DNA of 64,000 nt, taken from the NCBI RefSeq assembly GCF_000717055.1, contig NZ_JNXI01000005.1, positions 1-64,000 of the forward strand, in the 5' to 3' direction. This document shows positions 1-8,776 of the stretch, in pieces; the stretch's first letter is position 1, and every line of letters begins with the position of its first letter. This DNA comes from Streptomyces iakyrus (lineage in GTDB: Bacteria > Actinomycetota > Actinomycetes > Streptomycetales > Streptomycetaceae). The notes below the pieces were generated by a model, which was not told the DNA's origin, made no database searches, and saw only the letters and a program-made list of their open reading frames with translations. A program made the translations under genes and the position numbers.

Positions 1-23
1 GGCGGGTGGGTGGGCAAAGCCTC

Positions 24-617
24 CTAGACCCCCGCCGCGGCGAACGCCCCCCGGGCCATCCGGTGCAGCAGCTCCGCCGTGGCCCCCCGCCCGGGGAGCG
101 ACCCGCCCCTCCCCAGATGCGGCGTCGAGTTCAGCAGCCCGAACACCGAGTGCACGGCGGACCGGGCCGCCGGCTCACCGAGCCCCGGGTACACCTCCCG
201 GACGACCCCGACCCACAGCTCCACGTACTGCCGCTGGAGCTGCCGCACCATCTTCCGGTCGCTGTCCCGCAGGCGGTCCAGCTCCCGGTCGTGCAGGGTG
301 ATCAGAGGCCGGTCATCGAGCGCGAAGTCGATATGCCCCTCGATCAGCGAGTCGAGCACCTGCTCAGCCCCACCCCCGTCCGCCTCCGCCAGCCTCCGCT
401 TCGCCCCGGTCAGCAGCTGCCCGCTGATCCCCACCAGCAGCTCCGCGAGCATCGCGTCCTTGCCCGCGAAGTGCCGGTACAGCCCGGGCCCGCTGATCCC
501 GACCGCGGCGCCTATCTCGTCGACCCCGACCCCGTGAAAGCCCCGTTCGGCGAACAGCCGCGCGGCCTCCTTGAGGATCTGCTCGCGGCGGGTGGGGGCG
601 TCGGTTCTGGTGGCCAT
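24..617 (-). CDS. TetR-family transcriptional regulator
   Basis: This is a 197-residue one-component repressor. Residues about 10-60 form the TetR helix-turn-helix, with EQILKEAARLFAERGFHGV followed by ISGPGLYRHFAGKDAML. The rest is the usual helical ligand-binding and dimerisation half. The gene is divergent from the leucine-catabolic operon that starts 88 bp away, and two palindromes fill the gap. From that arrangement I infer that it represses the mcc operon, itself, or both, with an acyl-CoA or related intermediate as the likely ligand. Regulators in this position of branched-chain catabolic operons are commonly TetR or MerR proteins. The ATG start is followed directly by a short basic tail before the HTH. 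The ligand cannot be read from sequence. Confidence 0.9.
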   Translation of the reverse strand: MATRTDAPTRREQILKEAARLFAERGFHGVGVDEIGAAVGISGPGLYRHFAGKDAMLAELLVGISGQLLTGAKRRLAEADGGGAEQVLDSLIEGHIDFALDDRPLITLHDRELDRLRDSDRKMVRQLQRQYVELWVGVVREVYPGLGEPAARSAVHSVFGLLNSTPHLGRGGSLPGRGATAELLHRMARGAFAAAGV

Positions 618-640
618 GAGAACGATTCTAGACAGGGAGG

Positions 641-683
641 TTAGCGGTCGTTAACCTGAAGGAAATGCGTTAACGCTCATTAA
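641..683. promoter_or_regulatory. paired TTA-CG-TTAA palindromes (candidate TetR operator)
   Basis: Two related 14-bp imperfect palindromes lie between the divergent TetR gene and mccB: TTAGCGGTCGTTAA at 641-654 and TTAACGCTCATTAA at 670-683. Each agrees with its own reverse complement at 10 of 14 positions. They are 29 bp apart start to start, about three helical turns, as expected for two repressor dimers on one face. A further GTTAAC lies at the edge of the first site. The AT-rich core stands out in very high-GC DNA. Assignment to the neighbouring TetR protein is inference. Confidence 0.5.
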
Positions 684-704
684 CAAGGTGAGGGGACCCG
701 CAGG

Positions 705-2321
705 ATGCACGAGGCACCGGAGCTCACGAGCGCGGCAGACCCCGCGTCGGAGGCCTTTCGGGCCAACGAGGAGGCGCACCACGCCCTCGTCGAGGAGCTG
801 CGCACCAAGCTCGCCGCCGCCGCACAGGGCGGTGGCGAGAAGGCCCGTGCGCGCCACACCGCGCGCGGCAAGCTGCTCCCCCGCGACCGCGTGGACACCC
901 TCCTCGACCCGGGCTCGCCGTTCCTGGAACTGGCCCCGCTCGCGGCCGACGGGATGTACGAGGGCCAGGCCCCGGCCGCCGGCGTCATCGCCGGCATCGG
1001 CCGGGTCAGCGGCCGCGAGACGGTGGTCATCGCCAACGACGCCACGGTCAAGGGCGGCACCTACTACCCGATGACGGTCAAGAAGCACCTCCGCGCCCAG
1101 GAGGTCGCCCTCGACAACCGCCTCCCCTGCGTCTACCTGGTGGACTCCGGCGGTGCCTTCCTCCCCATGCAGGACGAGGTCTTCCCCGACCGCGACCACT
1201 TCGGCCGCATCTTCTACAACCAGGCCCGCATGTCCGGCGCCGGCATCCCCCAGATCGCCGCCGTCCTCGGCTCGTGCACGGCCGGCGGGGCGTACGTCCC
1301 GGCGATGAGCGACGAGGCGGTGATCGTCCGCAACCAGGGCACGATCTTCCTCGGCGGCCCGCCCCTGGTGAAGGCGGCCACGGGCGAGGTCGTCACGGCG
1401 GAGGAGCTCGGCGGCGGCGAGGTCCACTCCCGCGTCTCGGGCGTCACCGACCACCTCGCGGAGAACGACGCGCACGCCCTGCGCATCGTCCGCACCATCG
1501 TCTCCACCCTCCCCGCGCGCGGGGCGCTCCCCTGGGAGGTCACGGAGGCGACGGAACCCAAGGTCGACCCGCACGGCCTGTACGGCGCGGTCCCGGTCGA
1601 CTCCCGCACCCCCTACGACGTCCGCGAGATCATCGCCCGGGTCGTCGACGGCTCCCGCTTCGCCGAGTTCAAGTCCGAGTTCGGCCAGACGCTGGTCACG
1701 GGCTTCGCCCGGATCCACGGGCATCCGGTGGGCATCGTCGCCAACAACGGCATCCTGTTCTCCGAGTCCGCCCAGAAGGGCGCCCACTTCATCGAGCTGT
1801 GCGACCAGCGCGGCATCCCCCTCGTCTTCCTCCAGAACATCTCCGGCTTCATGGTCGGCAAGGACTACGAGGCGGGCGGCATCGCCAAACACGGCGCCAA
1901 GATGGTCACGGCGGTGGCGTGCACGCGCGTGCCGAAGCTGACGGTCGTGGTCGGGGGCTCGTACGGCGCGGGCAACTACTCCATGTGCGGCAGGGCGTAC
2001 TCCCCCCGCTTCCTGTGGATGTGGCCGAACGCCAAGATCTCGGTCATGGGCGGCGAGCAGGCCGCCTCGGTCCTCGCGACCGTCAAGCGGGACCAGCTGG
2101 AGGGCCGCGGCGAGTCCTGGCCCGCGGAGGACGAGGACGCCTTCAAGGCCCCGATCCGCGCCCAGTACGAGCGCCAGGGCAACGCCTACTACGCGTCGGC
2201 CCGCCTCTGGGACGACGGTGTCATCGACCCGATGGACACCCGTCAGGTCCTGGGCCTGGCCCTGACCGCCTGCGCCAACGCGCCCCTGGGTGACCCCCAG
2301 TTCGGCGTCTTCCGGATGTGA
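705..2321 (+). CDS. mccB: acyl-CoA carboxylase beta subunit (methylcrotonyl-CoA carboxylase carboxyltransferase)
   Basis: This 538-residue carboxyltransferase subunit transfers carboxylate from carboxybiotin to an acyl-CoA. The crotonase-like N and C halves are complete. Visible family segments include [16 protein letters not shown] and [17 protein letters not shown] in the N half, and [17 protein letters not shown] with the [10 protein letters not shown] segment in the C half. The last is typical of the methylcrotonyl/propionyl type. The neighbours (biotin subunit, HMG-CoA lyase, acyl-CoA dehydrogenase) point to 3-methylcrotonyl-CoA in leucine breakdown rather than propionyl-CoA. In S. coelicolor the same gene order is annotated with accD1. 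The ATG has a GGTGAGGGG ribosome site 11 nt upstream. The stop is 14 nt before the next ATG, so the two subunits are co-translated. Confidence 0.92.
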   Translation: MHEAPELTSAADPASEAFRANEEAHHALVEELRTKLAAAAQGGGEKARARHTARGKLLPRDRVDTLLDPGSPFLELAPLAADGMYEGQAPAAGVIAGIGRVSGRETVVIANDATVKGGTYYPMTVKKHLRAQEVALDNRLPCVYLVDSGGAFLPMQDEVFPDRDHFGRIFYNQARMSGAGIPQIAAVLGSCTAGGAYVPAMSDEAVIVRNQGTIFLGGPPLVKAATGEVVTAEELGGGEVHSRVSGVTDHLAENDAHALRIVRTIVSTLPARGALPWEVTEATEPKVDPHGLYGAVPVDSRTPYDVREIIARVVDGSRFAEFKSEFGQTLVTGFARIHGHPVGIVANNGILFSESAQKGAHFIELCDQRGIPLVFLQNISGFMVGKDYEAGGIAKHGAKMVTAVACTRVPKLTVVVGGSYGAGNYSMCGRAYSPRFLWMWPNAKISVMGGEQAASVLATVKRDQLEGRGESWPAEDEDAFKAPIRAQYERQGNAYYASARLWDDGVIDPMDTRQVLGLALTACANAPLGDPQFGVFRM

Positions 2322-2335
2322 GGGGACGGACGACG

Positions 2336-4252
2336 ATGTTCGAGACAGTACTGGTGGCCAACCGCGGCGAGATCGCCGTCCGGGTGATCCGTACGCTGCG
2401 GTCGATGGGCGTGCGCTCGGTGGCCGTCTTCTCCGACGCGGACGCCGACGCCCGGCACGTCCGCGAGGCGGACACAGCGGTGCGGATCGGCCCGGCCCCC
2501 GCGTCCGAGAGCTACCTCTCGGTGGAGCGCCTGCTGGAGGCGGCGGCCCGCACGGGCGCGCAGGCCGTCCACCCCGGCTACGGCTTCCTCGCCGAGAACG
2601 CCGCGTTCGCGCGCGCCTGCGCCGAGGCCGGCCTGGTCTTCATCGGCCCTCCGGCCGACGCGATCGCGCTGATGGGCGACAAGATCCGCGCCAAGGAGAC
2701 GGTCCGGGAGGCCGGGGTGCCGGTGGTGCCCGGCGGCCGTGACCCGGAGCTGGCCGAGGCGGCCCGCGACCTGGGCGCGCCCGTCCTGCTGAAGCCCAGC
2801 GCGGGCGGCGGCGGCAAGGGCATGCGCCTGGTGCGGGACCTCACCCGGCTGGAGGAGGAGATCGCCTCGGCCCGCCGGGAGGCCCGGGCGTCCTTCGGCG
2901 ACGACACGCTCCTCGTCGAGCGCTGGATCGACCGCCCCCGCCACATCGAGATCCAGGTCCTGGCGGACGGCCACGGCAACGTGGTCCACCTCGGGGAGCG
3001 CGAGTGCTCCCTCCAGCGCCGCCACCAGAAGATCATCGAGGAGGCGCCGAGCGTGCTCCTCGACGAGGAGACGCGTTCCGCGATGGGCGAGGCGGCGGTC
3101 CAGGCGGCTCGCTCCTGCGGCTACCGGGGCGCGGGCACGGTGGAGTTCATCGTCCCCGGCAACGACCCCTCGTCGTACTACTTCATGGAGATGAACACCC
3201 GCCTCCAGGTGGAGCACCCGGTCACGGAGCTGGTCACCGGCCTGGACCTGGTGGAGTGGCAGCTGCGCGTGGCGGCCGGGGAGCCCCTGGCCTTCACCCA
3301 GGAGGACGTACGGCTGACCGGTCACGCGGTGGAGGCCCGCATCTGCGCCGAGGACCCCGCCCGCGGCTTCCTCCCCTCCGGCGGCACGGTCCTCAGGCTG
3401 CGCGAGCCGCAGGGCGACGGCGTCCGCACCGACTCGGGCCTCACCGAGGGCATGGAGGTCGGCAGCCTCTACGACCCGATGCTCTCCAAGGTCATCGCCT
3501 ACGGCCCCGACCGTGCGACGGCCCTGCGCAAGCTCCGGGCGGCCCTGGCGGAGACGGTCACGCTCGGCGTGCAGACGAACGCCGGGTTCCTGCGCCGCCT
3601 GCTCGCCCACCCGTCGGTCGTCTCCGGCGACATGGACACGGGCCTGGTCGAGCGCGAGGTCGAGGGGCTGGTCCCCACGGACGTGCCGGAGGAGGTGTAC
3701 GAGGCGGCGGCAGCCGTACGCTTGGAGGCCCTGAAGCCGGAGCCGGGCGGCTGGACGGACCCGTTCTCGGTGCCGAGCGGCTGGCGCCTGGGTGGCGAAC
3801 CGAAGCCGGCCGCCTTCCACCTGCGGGTGCAGGAAGCCCTGGAGTACACCCCGCGGGGCACCGCCACGGTCACCGGCGACCGGGTGGCCGTGACCCTCGA
3901 CGGCGTCCGCCACACCTTCCACCGCGCCGCCGACTGGCTCGGCCGCGACGGCGACGCCTGGCACGTCCGCGACCACGACCCGGTCGCCGCGTCCCTCACC
4001 CGCGCCGCCCACGCGGGCGCCGACTCGCTGACCGCGCCGATGCCGGGCACGGTGACGGTGGTGAAGGTCGCGGTCGGCGACGAGGTGAGCGCCGGTCAGA
4101 GCCTGCTGGTGGTGGAGGCGATGAAGATGGAGCACGTCATCGCCGCGCCGCATGCGGGCAAAGTCACCGAGCTGGACGTGGCCCCCGGCACCACGGTCGC
4201 CATGGACCAGGTGCTGGCGGTCATCGCACCGCACGAGGGGGCGGCGGAATGA
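2336..4252 (+). CDS. mccA: acyl-CoA carboxylase alpha subunit (biotin carboxylase plus biotin carrier domain)
   Basis: This 638-residue protein carboxylates biotin with ATP and bicarbonate. The N-terminal biotin carboxylase domain begins with [16 protein letters not shown]. Its ATP-grasp core has [14 protein letters not shown] and the signature [14 protein letters not shown]. The C-terminal carrier domain ends in VVEAMKMEH, with the biotinylated lysine at about residue 597. The start chosen is ATG 2336: it gives the canonical N-terminus, and the ribosome site GAGGGGACGG overlaps the mccB stop. Its stop overlaps the hmgL start in an ATGA. It supplies the biotin half for mccB. Substrate choice (methylcrotonyl-CoA) comes from operon context, not from this subunit. 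Confidence 0.92.
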   Translation: MFETVLVANRGEIAVRVIRTLRSMGVRSVAVFSDADADARHVREADTAVRIGPAPASESYLSVERLLEAAARTGAQAVHPGYGFLAENAAFARACAEAGLVFIGPPADAIALMGDKIRAKETVREAGVPVVPGGRDPELAEAARDLGAPVLLKPSAGGGGKGMRLVRDLTRLEEEIASARREARASFGDDTLLVERWIDRPRHIEIQVLADGHGNVVHLGERECSLQRRHQKIIEEAPSVLLDEETRSAMGEAAVQAARSCGYRGAGTVEFIVPGNDPSSYYFMEMNTRLQVEHPVTELVTGLDLVEWQLRVAAGEPLAFTQEDVRLTGHAVEARICAEDPARGFLPSGGTVLRLREPQGDGVRTDSGLTEGMEVGSLYDPMLSKVIAYGPDRATALRKLRAALAETVTLGVQTNAGFLRRLLAHPSVVSGDMDTGLVEREVEGLVPTDVPEEVYEAAAAVRLEALKPEPGGWTDPFSVPSGWRLGGEPKPAAFHLRVQEALEYTPRGTATVTGDRVAVTLDGVRHTFHRAADWLGRDGDAWHVRDHDPVAASLTRAAHAGADSLTAPMPGTVTVVKVAVGDEVSAGQSLLVVEAMKMEHVIAAPHAGKVTELDVAPGTTVAMDQVLAVIAPHEGAAE

Positions 4253-5199
4253 CCGTTCCAGGGCTCCCGATGGCCGTCCCGAGCAGGGACCTGCCCACGC
4301 GCGTCCGCATCCACGAGGTCGGCGCCCGCGACGGCCTGCAGAACGAGAAGGCGACGGTCCCCACGGAGGTCAAGGCCGAGTTCATCCGCCGGCTGGCCGA
4401 GGCCGGCCTGACCACGATCGAGGCGACGAGCTTCGTGCACCCCAAGTGGGTCCCCCAACTGGCGGACGCGGAGCAGCTGTTCCCGATGGTGCGCGACCTC
4501 CACGCCGCCCTCCCGGTCCTCGTCCCGAACGAACGCGGCCTGGACCGTGCCCTGGGGCTGGGCGCCCGGCGGGTGGCGGTCTTGGCCAGCGCGACGGAGT
4601 CCTTCGCCAAGGCCAACCTCAACCGCACGGTGGACGAGGCCCTGGCCATGTTCGAGCCGGTGGTGAGCCGCGCGAAGGCCGCTTCGGTCCACGTCCGGGG
4701 TTACCTCTCGATGTGCTTCGGCGACCCCTGGGAGGGCGCGGTCCCGATCCCCCAGGTGGTGAAGGTCTGCCGGGCCCTGCTGGACATGGGCTGCGACGAA
4801 CTGAGCCTGGGCGACACGATCGGCGTGGCGACCCCGGGCCATGTGGTGGCGGTCCTCGCCGCCCTGGACGAGGCGGGCGTCCCGCCCACGGCCCTCGGCG
4901 TGCACTTCCACGACACCTACGGCCAGGCCCTCGCCAACACGCTCGCGGCGCTCCAGCAGGGCGTCACCACGGTCGACGCCTCGGCGGGCGGCCTGGGCGG
5001 CTGCCCGTACGCGAAGTCGGCCACCGGCAACCTCGCCACCGAAGACCTCGTGTGGATGCTGCGGGGCCTCGGCATCGACACCGGAATCGACCTCGGCCGT
5101 CTCGTCGCCACGAGCACCTGGATGGCCGCCCAGCTGGGCCGACCGAGCCCGTCCCGCACCGTCCGAGCCCTGTCCCACGAGGACACCGAGGAGCACTGA
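4249..5199 (+). CDS. hmgL: hydroxymethylglutaryl-CoA lyase
   Basis: This 316-residue TIM-barrel lyase splits HMG-CoA to acetoacetate and acetyl-CoA, the last step of leucine degradation. Family marks are [14 protein letters not shown] at the N-terminus (metal-binding Asp and the Arg-Asp pair), [14 protein letters not shown] for the metal-binding His residues, and the active-site loop [15 protein letters not shown] with the catalytic Cys at about residue 252. The start ATG 4249 sits in an ATGA overlap with the mccA stop, so translation is coupled. A longer reading frame extends upstream but lies inside mccA in another frame. The bond cleaved and operon position agree; the identity is firm. Confidence 0.93.
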   Translation: MTVPGLPMAVPSRDLPTRVRIHEVGARDGLQNEKATVPTEVKAEFIRRLAEAGLTTIEATSFVHPKWVPQLADAEQLFPMVRDLHAALPVLVPNERGLDRALGLGARRVAVLASATESFAKANLNRTVDEALAMFEPVVSRAKAASVHVRGYLSMCFGDPWEGAVPIPQVVKVCRALLDMGCDELSLGDTIGVATPGHVVAVLAALDEAGVPPTALGVHFHDTYGQALANTLAALQQGVTTVDASAGGLGGCPYAKSATGNLATEDLVWMLRGLGIDTGIDLGRLVATSTWMAAQLGRPSPSRTVRALSHEDTEEH

Positions 5200-5204
5200 T
5201 CACC

Positions 5205-6365
5205 ATGGACTACCGTCTCTCCCCCGAGCTGGAGGAACTCCGCCGCACCGTCGAGGAGTTCGCACACGAGGTGGTCGCGCCGAAGATCGGCGACTTCTAC
5301 GAGCGGCACGAGTTCCCGTACGAGATCGTCCGCGAGATGGGCCGCATGGGCCTGTTCGGGCTGCCGTTCCCCGAGGAGTACGGCGGCATGGGCGGCGACT
5401 ACCTGGCCCTCGGCGTGGCCCTGGAGGAACTGGCGCGGGTCGACTCCTCGGTGGCGATCACCCTGGAGGCCGGCGTCTCGCTCGGCGCGATGCCGCTCCA
5501 CCTCTACGGCACCGAGGCCCAGAAGCGCGAGTGGCTCCCCCGCCTCTGCTCGGGCGAACTCCTCGGCGCCTTCGGCCTGACGGAACCGGACGGCGGCAGC
5601 GACGCGGGGGCGACGCGCACGACGGCCCGTCTGGACTCCTCCACGAACGAATGGGTGATCAACGGCACGAAGTGCTTCATCACCAACTCGGGCACGGACA
5701 TCACGGGCCTGGTCACGGTCACGGCGGTCACGGGCCGCAAGCCCGACGGCAGGCCGCACATCTCCTCGATCATCGTCCCGTCCGGCACCCCGGGCTTCAC
5801 GGTCGCGGCCCCTTACTCCAAGGTCGGCTGGAACGCCTCGGACACCCGCGAGCTGTCCTTCACGGACGTCCGCGTCCCGGCAGCGAACCTCCTGGGCGAG
5901 GAGGGCCGCGGCTACGCTCAGTTCCTGCGCATCCTCGACGAGGGCCGCATCGCGATCGCGGCCCTGGCGACGGGTCTGGCACAGGGCTGCGTGGACGAAT
6001 CCATCAAGTACGCCAAGGAACGCCACGCCTTCGGCAAGCCCATCGCCGCCAACCAGGCCATCCAGTTCAAGATCGCCGACATGGAGATGAAGGCCCACAC
6101 GTCCCGCCTCGCCTGGCGCGACGCAGCGGCCCGCCTGGTCGCCGGCGAGCCCTTCAAGAAGGAAGCGGCCCTCGCCAAGCTCCACTCCTCCACGGTCGCG
6201 GTGGACAACGCCCGCGAGGCCACCCAGATCCACGGCGGCTACGGCTTCATGAACGAGTACCCGGTCGCCCGCATGTGGCGCGACTCCAAGATCCTGGAGA
6301 TCGGCGAGGGCACGAGCGAGGTACAGCGGATGCTGATCGCGCGGGAGTTGGGGCTGGTGGGCTGA
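5205..6365 (+). CDS. acdH: acyl-CoA dehydrogenase (branched/short-chain, AcdH-type)
   Basis: This 386-residue FAD enzyme oxidises acyl-CoA to the 2,3-enoyl-CoA and passes electrons to ETF. All three acyl-CoA dehydrogenase domains are present, with GAFGLTEPDGGSDAG (flavin loop), FSKVGWNAS-like and QIHGGYGFMNEYPVAR segments, and the C-terminal ILEIGEGTSEVQRMLIARE. The glutamate at about 368 in GEGT occupies the catalytic-base position of short/medium-chain dehydrogenases. Classical isovaleryl-CoA dehydrogenases have an alanine or glycine there and use a different glutamate. This fits the broad AcdH described in S. coelicolor and S. avermitilis for small branched acyl-CoAs. ATG 5205 lies 5 nt after the hmgL stop. 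A strong hairpin ends the operon. Confidence 0.9.
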   Translation: MDYRLSPELEELRRTVEEFAHEVVAPKIGDFYERHEFPYEIVREMGRMGLFGLPFPEEYGGMGGDYLALGVALEELARVDSSVAITLEAGVSLGAMPLHLYGTEAQKREWLPRLCSGELLGAFGLTEPDGGSDAGATRTTARLDSSTNEWVINGTKCFITNSGTDITGLVTVTAVTGRKPDGRPHISSIIVPSGTPGFTVAAPYSKVGWNASDTRELSFTDVRVPAANLLGEEGRGYAQFLRILDEGRIAIAALATGLAQGCVDESIKYAKERHAFGKPIAANQAIQFKIADMEMKAHTSRLAWRDAAARLVAGEPFKKEAALAKLHSSTVAVDNAREATQIHGGYGFMNEYPVARMWRDSKILEIGEGTSEVQRMLIARELGLVG

Positions 6366-6398
6366 GAAACGAAACGGGGGCCGAAGACCCCCGGCCGT

Positions 6399-6430
6399 AC
6401 GGGCGCAGTGACTCGGATCACTGCGCCCGT
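6399..6430. terminator. terminator hairpin after acdH
   Basis: A perfect 13-bp stem (ACGGGCGCAGTGA pairing with TCACTGCGCCCGT) surrounds a 6-nt loop. A second G/C hairpin (CGGGGGCCGAAGACCCCCGG) lies just before it at about 6375-6393. There is no T-tract, as is common in Streptomyces. The pair separates the catabolic operon from the iron-controlled desE promoter. Confidence 0.75.
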
Positions 6431-6485
6431 TCGCATTCCCCCGCCCCGCCCGGGCACACACCCGAGGGGCCCACTGGACATGATC

Positions 6486-6504
6486 TGAGGTTAGGCTAAC
6501 CTAA
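6486..6504. promoter_or_regulatory. iron box (DmdR1/IdeR operator) before desE
   Basis: TGAGGTTAGGCTAACCTAA matches the actinobacterial iron-box consensus TTAGGTTAGGCTAACCTAA at 18 of 19 positions. It lies 71 bp before the desE ATG. In Streptomyces such sites bind the iron-dependent repressor DmdR1 and shut off siderophore genes in iron-replete cells. Confidence 0.9.
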
Positions 6505-6574
6505 TCCTGATCTCAGCCAAGCGGCTTTCAGCCGTGCCCGCAGTGGCTCCGTACGCACGAAAGCAGACCCCGTC

Positions 6575-7618
6575 ATGTCGAACGCCAGAACCGCCCGTTT
6601 CTCCCGTCGCGGCCTGCTCGCCGCCGGTGGTGCTCTCGGACTCGGCGCCCTCGTGACCGCGTGTGGCAGTGAAGACTCAAAGGACGGCGGCTCGGACGCG
6701 AAGGGCGCCGCCAAGTCCGGCCCCTGGTCCTTCAAGGACGACCGCGGCAAGACCGTGAGCCTGGACCAGGTTCCCACGAAGATTGTCGCGTTCACCGGCG
6801 TCGCCGCCGCCCTGTACGACTACGGCATCGAGGTCGAGGGCGTCTTCGGCCCGACCAAGACCAAGGACGGCAAGGCCGACGTCCAGGCCGGCGACATGGA
6901 CGTCAGCAAGCTGACCGTCTTCGGCAACCGGTTCGACCAGTTCAACGTCGAGCAGTACGCGGCCTTCCAGCCCGAGGTGCTCATCACCACCACCTTCGAC
7001 GACGCCGGCACCCTCTGGTACGTCCCGGAGGCGTCCAAGGACAAGATCGCCAAGCTCGCCCCGAGCGTGGCCCTCTCGGTCTTCGACCGTCAGATGCCGC
7101 AGCCGTTGCAGCGCATGGCGGAACTCGCCCAGTCGCTCGGCGCCGACCTGAAGGACGCGAAGGTCGTCGAGGCGAAGAAGCGCTTCGAGGCCGCCTCAGA
7201 GCGGCTGCGCAAGGCCGCCAAGTCCCGCCCCGAGATCAAGGTGCTGGCCGGTTCCGCCTCGGACGCCATCTTCTACGTCTCCGGCTCCAACTTCTCCATC
7301 GACCTGGAGTACTTCAAGGCCCTCGGCGTGAACCTCGTCGAGCCTCCGAAGAAGGCCATGGAGGCCAACGGCGGCTGGTTCGAGAACCTCAGCTGGGAGA
7401 ACGTCGACAAGTACCCGGCCGACGTCATCATGATGGACGACCGCGCCTCGGGCATCCAGCCGGCCGACATCACCGAGGCGACCTGGAAGAAGCTGCCCGC
7501 GGTCAAGGCCGGCCAGGTCATCGCGCGTTCGCCCGAGCCGATCCTGTCGTACGACAAGTGCACGCCCTTGGTCGAGAACCTCGCGAAGGCGATCGAGAGC
7601 GCGAAGAAGGTCTCCTGA
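6575..7618 (+). CDS. desE: ferrioxamine-binding lipoprotein, ABC siderophore receptor
   Basis: This 347-residue periplasmic-binding-protein-type receptor captures ferric desferrioxamine at the outer face of the membrane. The N-terminus has a twin-arginine motif (FSRRGLLAA) and a lipobox LVTAC with the lipidated Cys at about 30, so it is probably a Tat-exported lipoprotein. The body is a class III (FecB/TroA-fold) binding protein. It begins with the usual FKDDRGKTVSLDQVPTKIVAF entry strand and ends before a G/C hairpin. An iron box lies just upstream and the desF reductase just downstream, which fixes its role. No permease or ATPase is next to it, so import must use components encoded elsewhere. 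ATG 6575 has only a weak AAG-type ribosome site. Confidence 0.9.
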   Translation: MSNARTARFSRRGLLAAGGALGLGALVTACGSEDSKDGGSDAKGAAKSGPWSFKDDRGKTVSLDQVPTKIVAFTGVAAALYDYGIEVEGVFGPTKTKDGKADVQAGDMDVSKLTVFGNRFDQFNVEQYAAFQPEVLITTTFDDAGTLWYVPEASKDKIAKLAPSVALSVFDRQMPQPLQRMAELAQSLGADLKDAKVVEAKKRFEAASERLRKAAKSRPEIKVLAGSASDAIFYVSGSNFSIDLEYFKALGVNLVEPPKKAMEANGGWFENLSWENVDKYPADVIMMDDRASGIQPADITEATWKKLPAVKAGQVIARSPEPILSYDKCTPLVENLAKAIESAKKVS

Positions 7619-7647
7619 CGCCCCCCGCGGGGCGTTTGAGGGGGTGT

Positions 7648-7684
7648 CGCGGGCGCGGGCCGGATGCGGCCGGTCGCGCCCGCG
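7648..7684. terminator. G/C hairpin between desE and desF
   Basis: CGCGGGCGCG (7648-7657) pairs with CGCGCCCGCG (7675-7684), with an inner GGCC/GGCC stem and a small bulge. It lies 29 bp after the desE stop, so it may end or attenuate the desE transcript before desF. Confidence 0.55.
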
Positions 7685-7763
7685 CGGCGGAGCCGCACGC
7701 CGACACGGCCCCGCGCCCCCCTGGGCGCCTCCACTCACCCCTGACGATGAATCAGGAGCCCCC

Positions 7764-8618
7764 ATGACCACCGCCGTGGCCGCCCCGTTCCGATTCTTTT
7801 CCCTCCACGTCGTGCGGACGAGGCGGCTCGGGCCGTCCCTGGTCCGGGTCACCTTCGGAGGACCCGATCTGCACGCCTTCCACTCCGACGGGCACGACCA
7901 GTCCCTGTCCCTGTTCCTGCCGCACCCCGGGCAGCCCCAGCCGGTCGTCCCGCTCGAACTGGGGGACGGCTGGTGGCAGGGCTGGCGCGAACTCCCCGAG
8001 GACGTCCGGGCTGTGATGCGGTCGTACACCCTGCGCGGCCTGCGCCGGGATCCGGACGAGATCGACATCGACTTCGCCCTGCACGGCATCGGGCCGGGCG
8101 CCTCGGTCCAGGCCGGCCCCGCCTCCCGCTGGGCCGCCCGGGCCGCCGCCGGGGACCGGGTCCTGCTGCTCGGCCCGGCCGTGGCCGACAACCGGGCGAT
8201 CCGCTTCCGGCCGCCGCAGGACACCGACCTCGTCGTCGTCTGGGGCGACGAGACCGCCGTCCCCGCCGCCTCGGCCATCGTCGAGGCACTGCCGGCCGGC
8301 ACCCGCGCCCGGGTCATCCTGGAGGTCCCGCACGCCGGCGACATCCAGGACCTGGTGACCGAGGCCGACGCCGAGATCACCTGGCTCGTCAGGGAGGAAC
8401 AGGGCGCCGAGGGGGCTCCCATGGCCCTCGACGCCCTCCGCGCCGCCCATCTGCCGCCCGCCGAGCGGCCGTACGTCTGGATTGCCGGCGAGTCCGGGTG
8501 CGTGAAGGAGCTGCGCCGGCACTTCGTGCGCGAGCGCGGCATCGACCGCCGCAGGGTGACGTTCGTCGGCTACTGGCGCCGCGGCGTGAGCGAGGAGCAG
8601 CTGCGGGCGGAGGCGTAG
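7764..8618 (+). CDS. desF: siderophore-interacting protein (FAD/NAD(P)H ferric-siderophore reductase)
   Basis: This 284-residue cytosolic flavoprotein of the ViuB/SIP family probably reduces ferrioxamine so that iron is released. The FAD-binding segment MRSYTLRGL follows an N-terminal beta-barrel region. The C half has VVWGDETAVPAASAI and WIAGESGCVKELRRHFV, then GYWRRG, all typical of the SIP NAD(P)H domain. The start chosen is ATG 7764 with AGGAG 6 nt upstream; an upstream in-frame extension lies in the hairpin region and is unlikely to be translated. It sits between two iron boxes and is probably iron-regulated with desE by read-through. Confidence 0.9.
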   Translation: MTTAVAAPFRFFSLHVVRTRRLGPSLVRVTFGGPDLHAFHSDGHDQSLSLFLPHPGQPQPVVPLELGDGWWQGWRELPEDVRAVMRSYTLRGLRRDPDEIDIDFALHGIGPGASVQAGPASRWAARAAAGDRVLLLGPAVADNRAIRFRPPQDTDLVVVWGDETAVPAASAIVEALPAGTRARVILEVPHAGDIQDLVTEADAEITWLVREEQGAEGAPMALDALRAAHLPPAERPYVWIAGESGCVKELRRHFVRERGIDRRRVTFVGYWRRGVSEEQLRAEA

Positions 8619-8631
8619 CCCGCAGCTCACC

Positions 8632-8672
8632 GGCCCTGTGGTGACACGAGTGACCACGGTCACGGCAGGGCC
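8632..8672. terminator. branched stem-loop after desF
   Basis: GGCCCTG (8632-8638) pairs with CAGGGCC (8666-8672). An inner GTGAC-CACG-GTCAC hairpin lies within. It sits between the desF stop and the desA iron box, so it probably ends desF transcription. Confidence 0.55.
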
Positions 8673-8691
8673 CGCCCTCACCCCGATCAAG

Positions 8692-8710
8692 TTAGGTTAG
8701 GCTTACCTAA
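8692..8710. promoter_or_regulatory. iron box before desABCD
   Basis: TTAGGTTAGGCTTACCTAA is a near-perfect 19-bp iron box, 67 bp before the desA start. It is the expected DmdR1 operator of the desferrioxamine biosynthetic operon and overlaps the likely promoter region. Confidence 0.93.
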
Positions 8711-8776
8711 GTTCTGGACGCCGGAGACCAGCCCATCCCGTCCCACACCGGACTGTCCCCACCGGAGGACCCCCAC

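Noticed and set aside
2243..4234. Long open frame (663 codons) antisense to mccA
   Set aside because: It mirrors the high third-position GC of the true gene, has low-complexity Arg/Gly/Ala/Val composition, no ribosome site and no motif.
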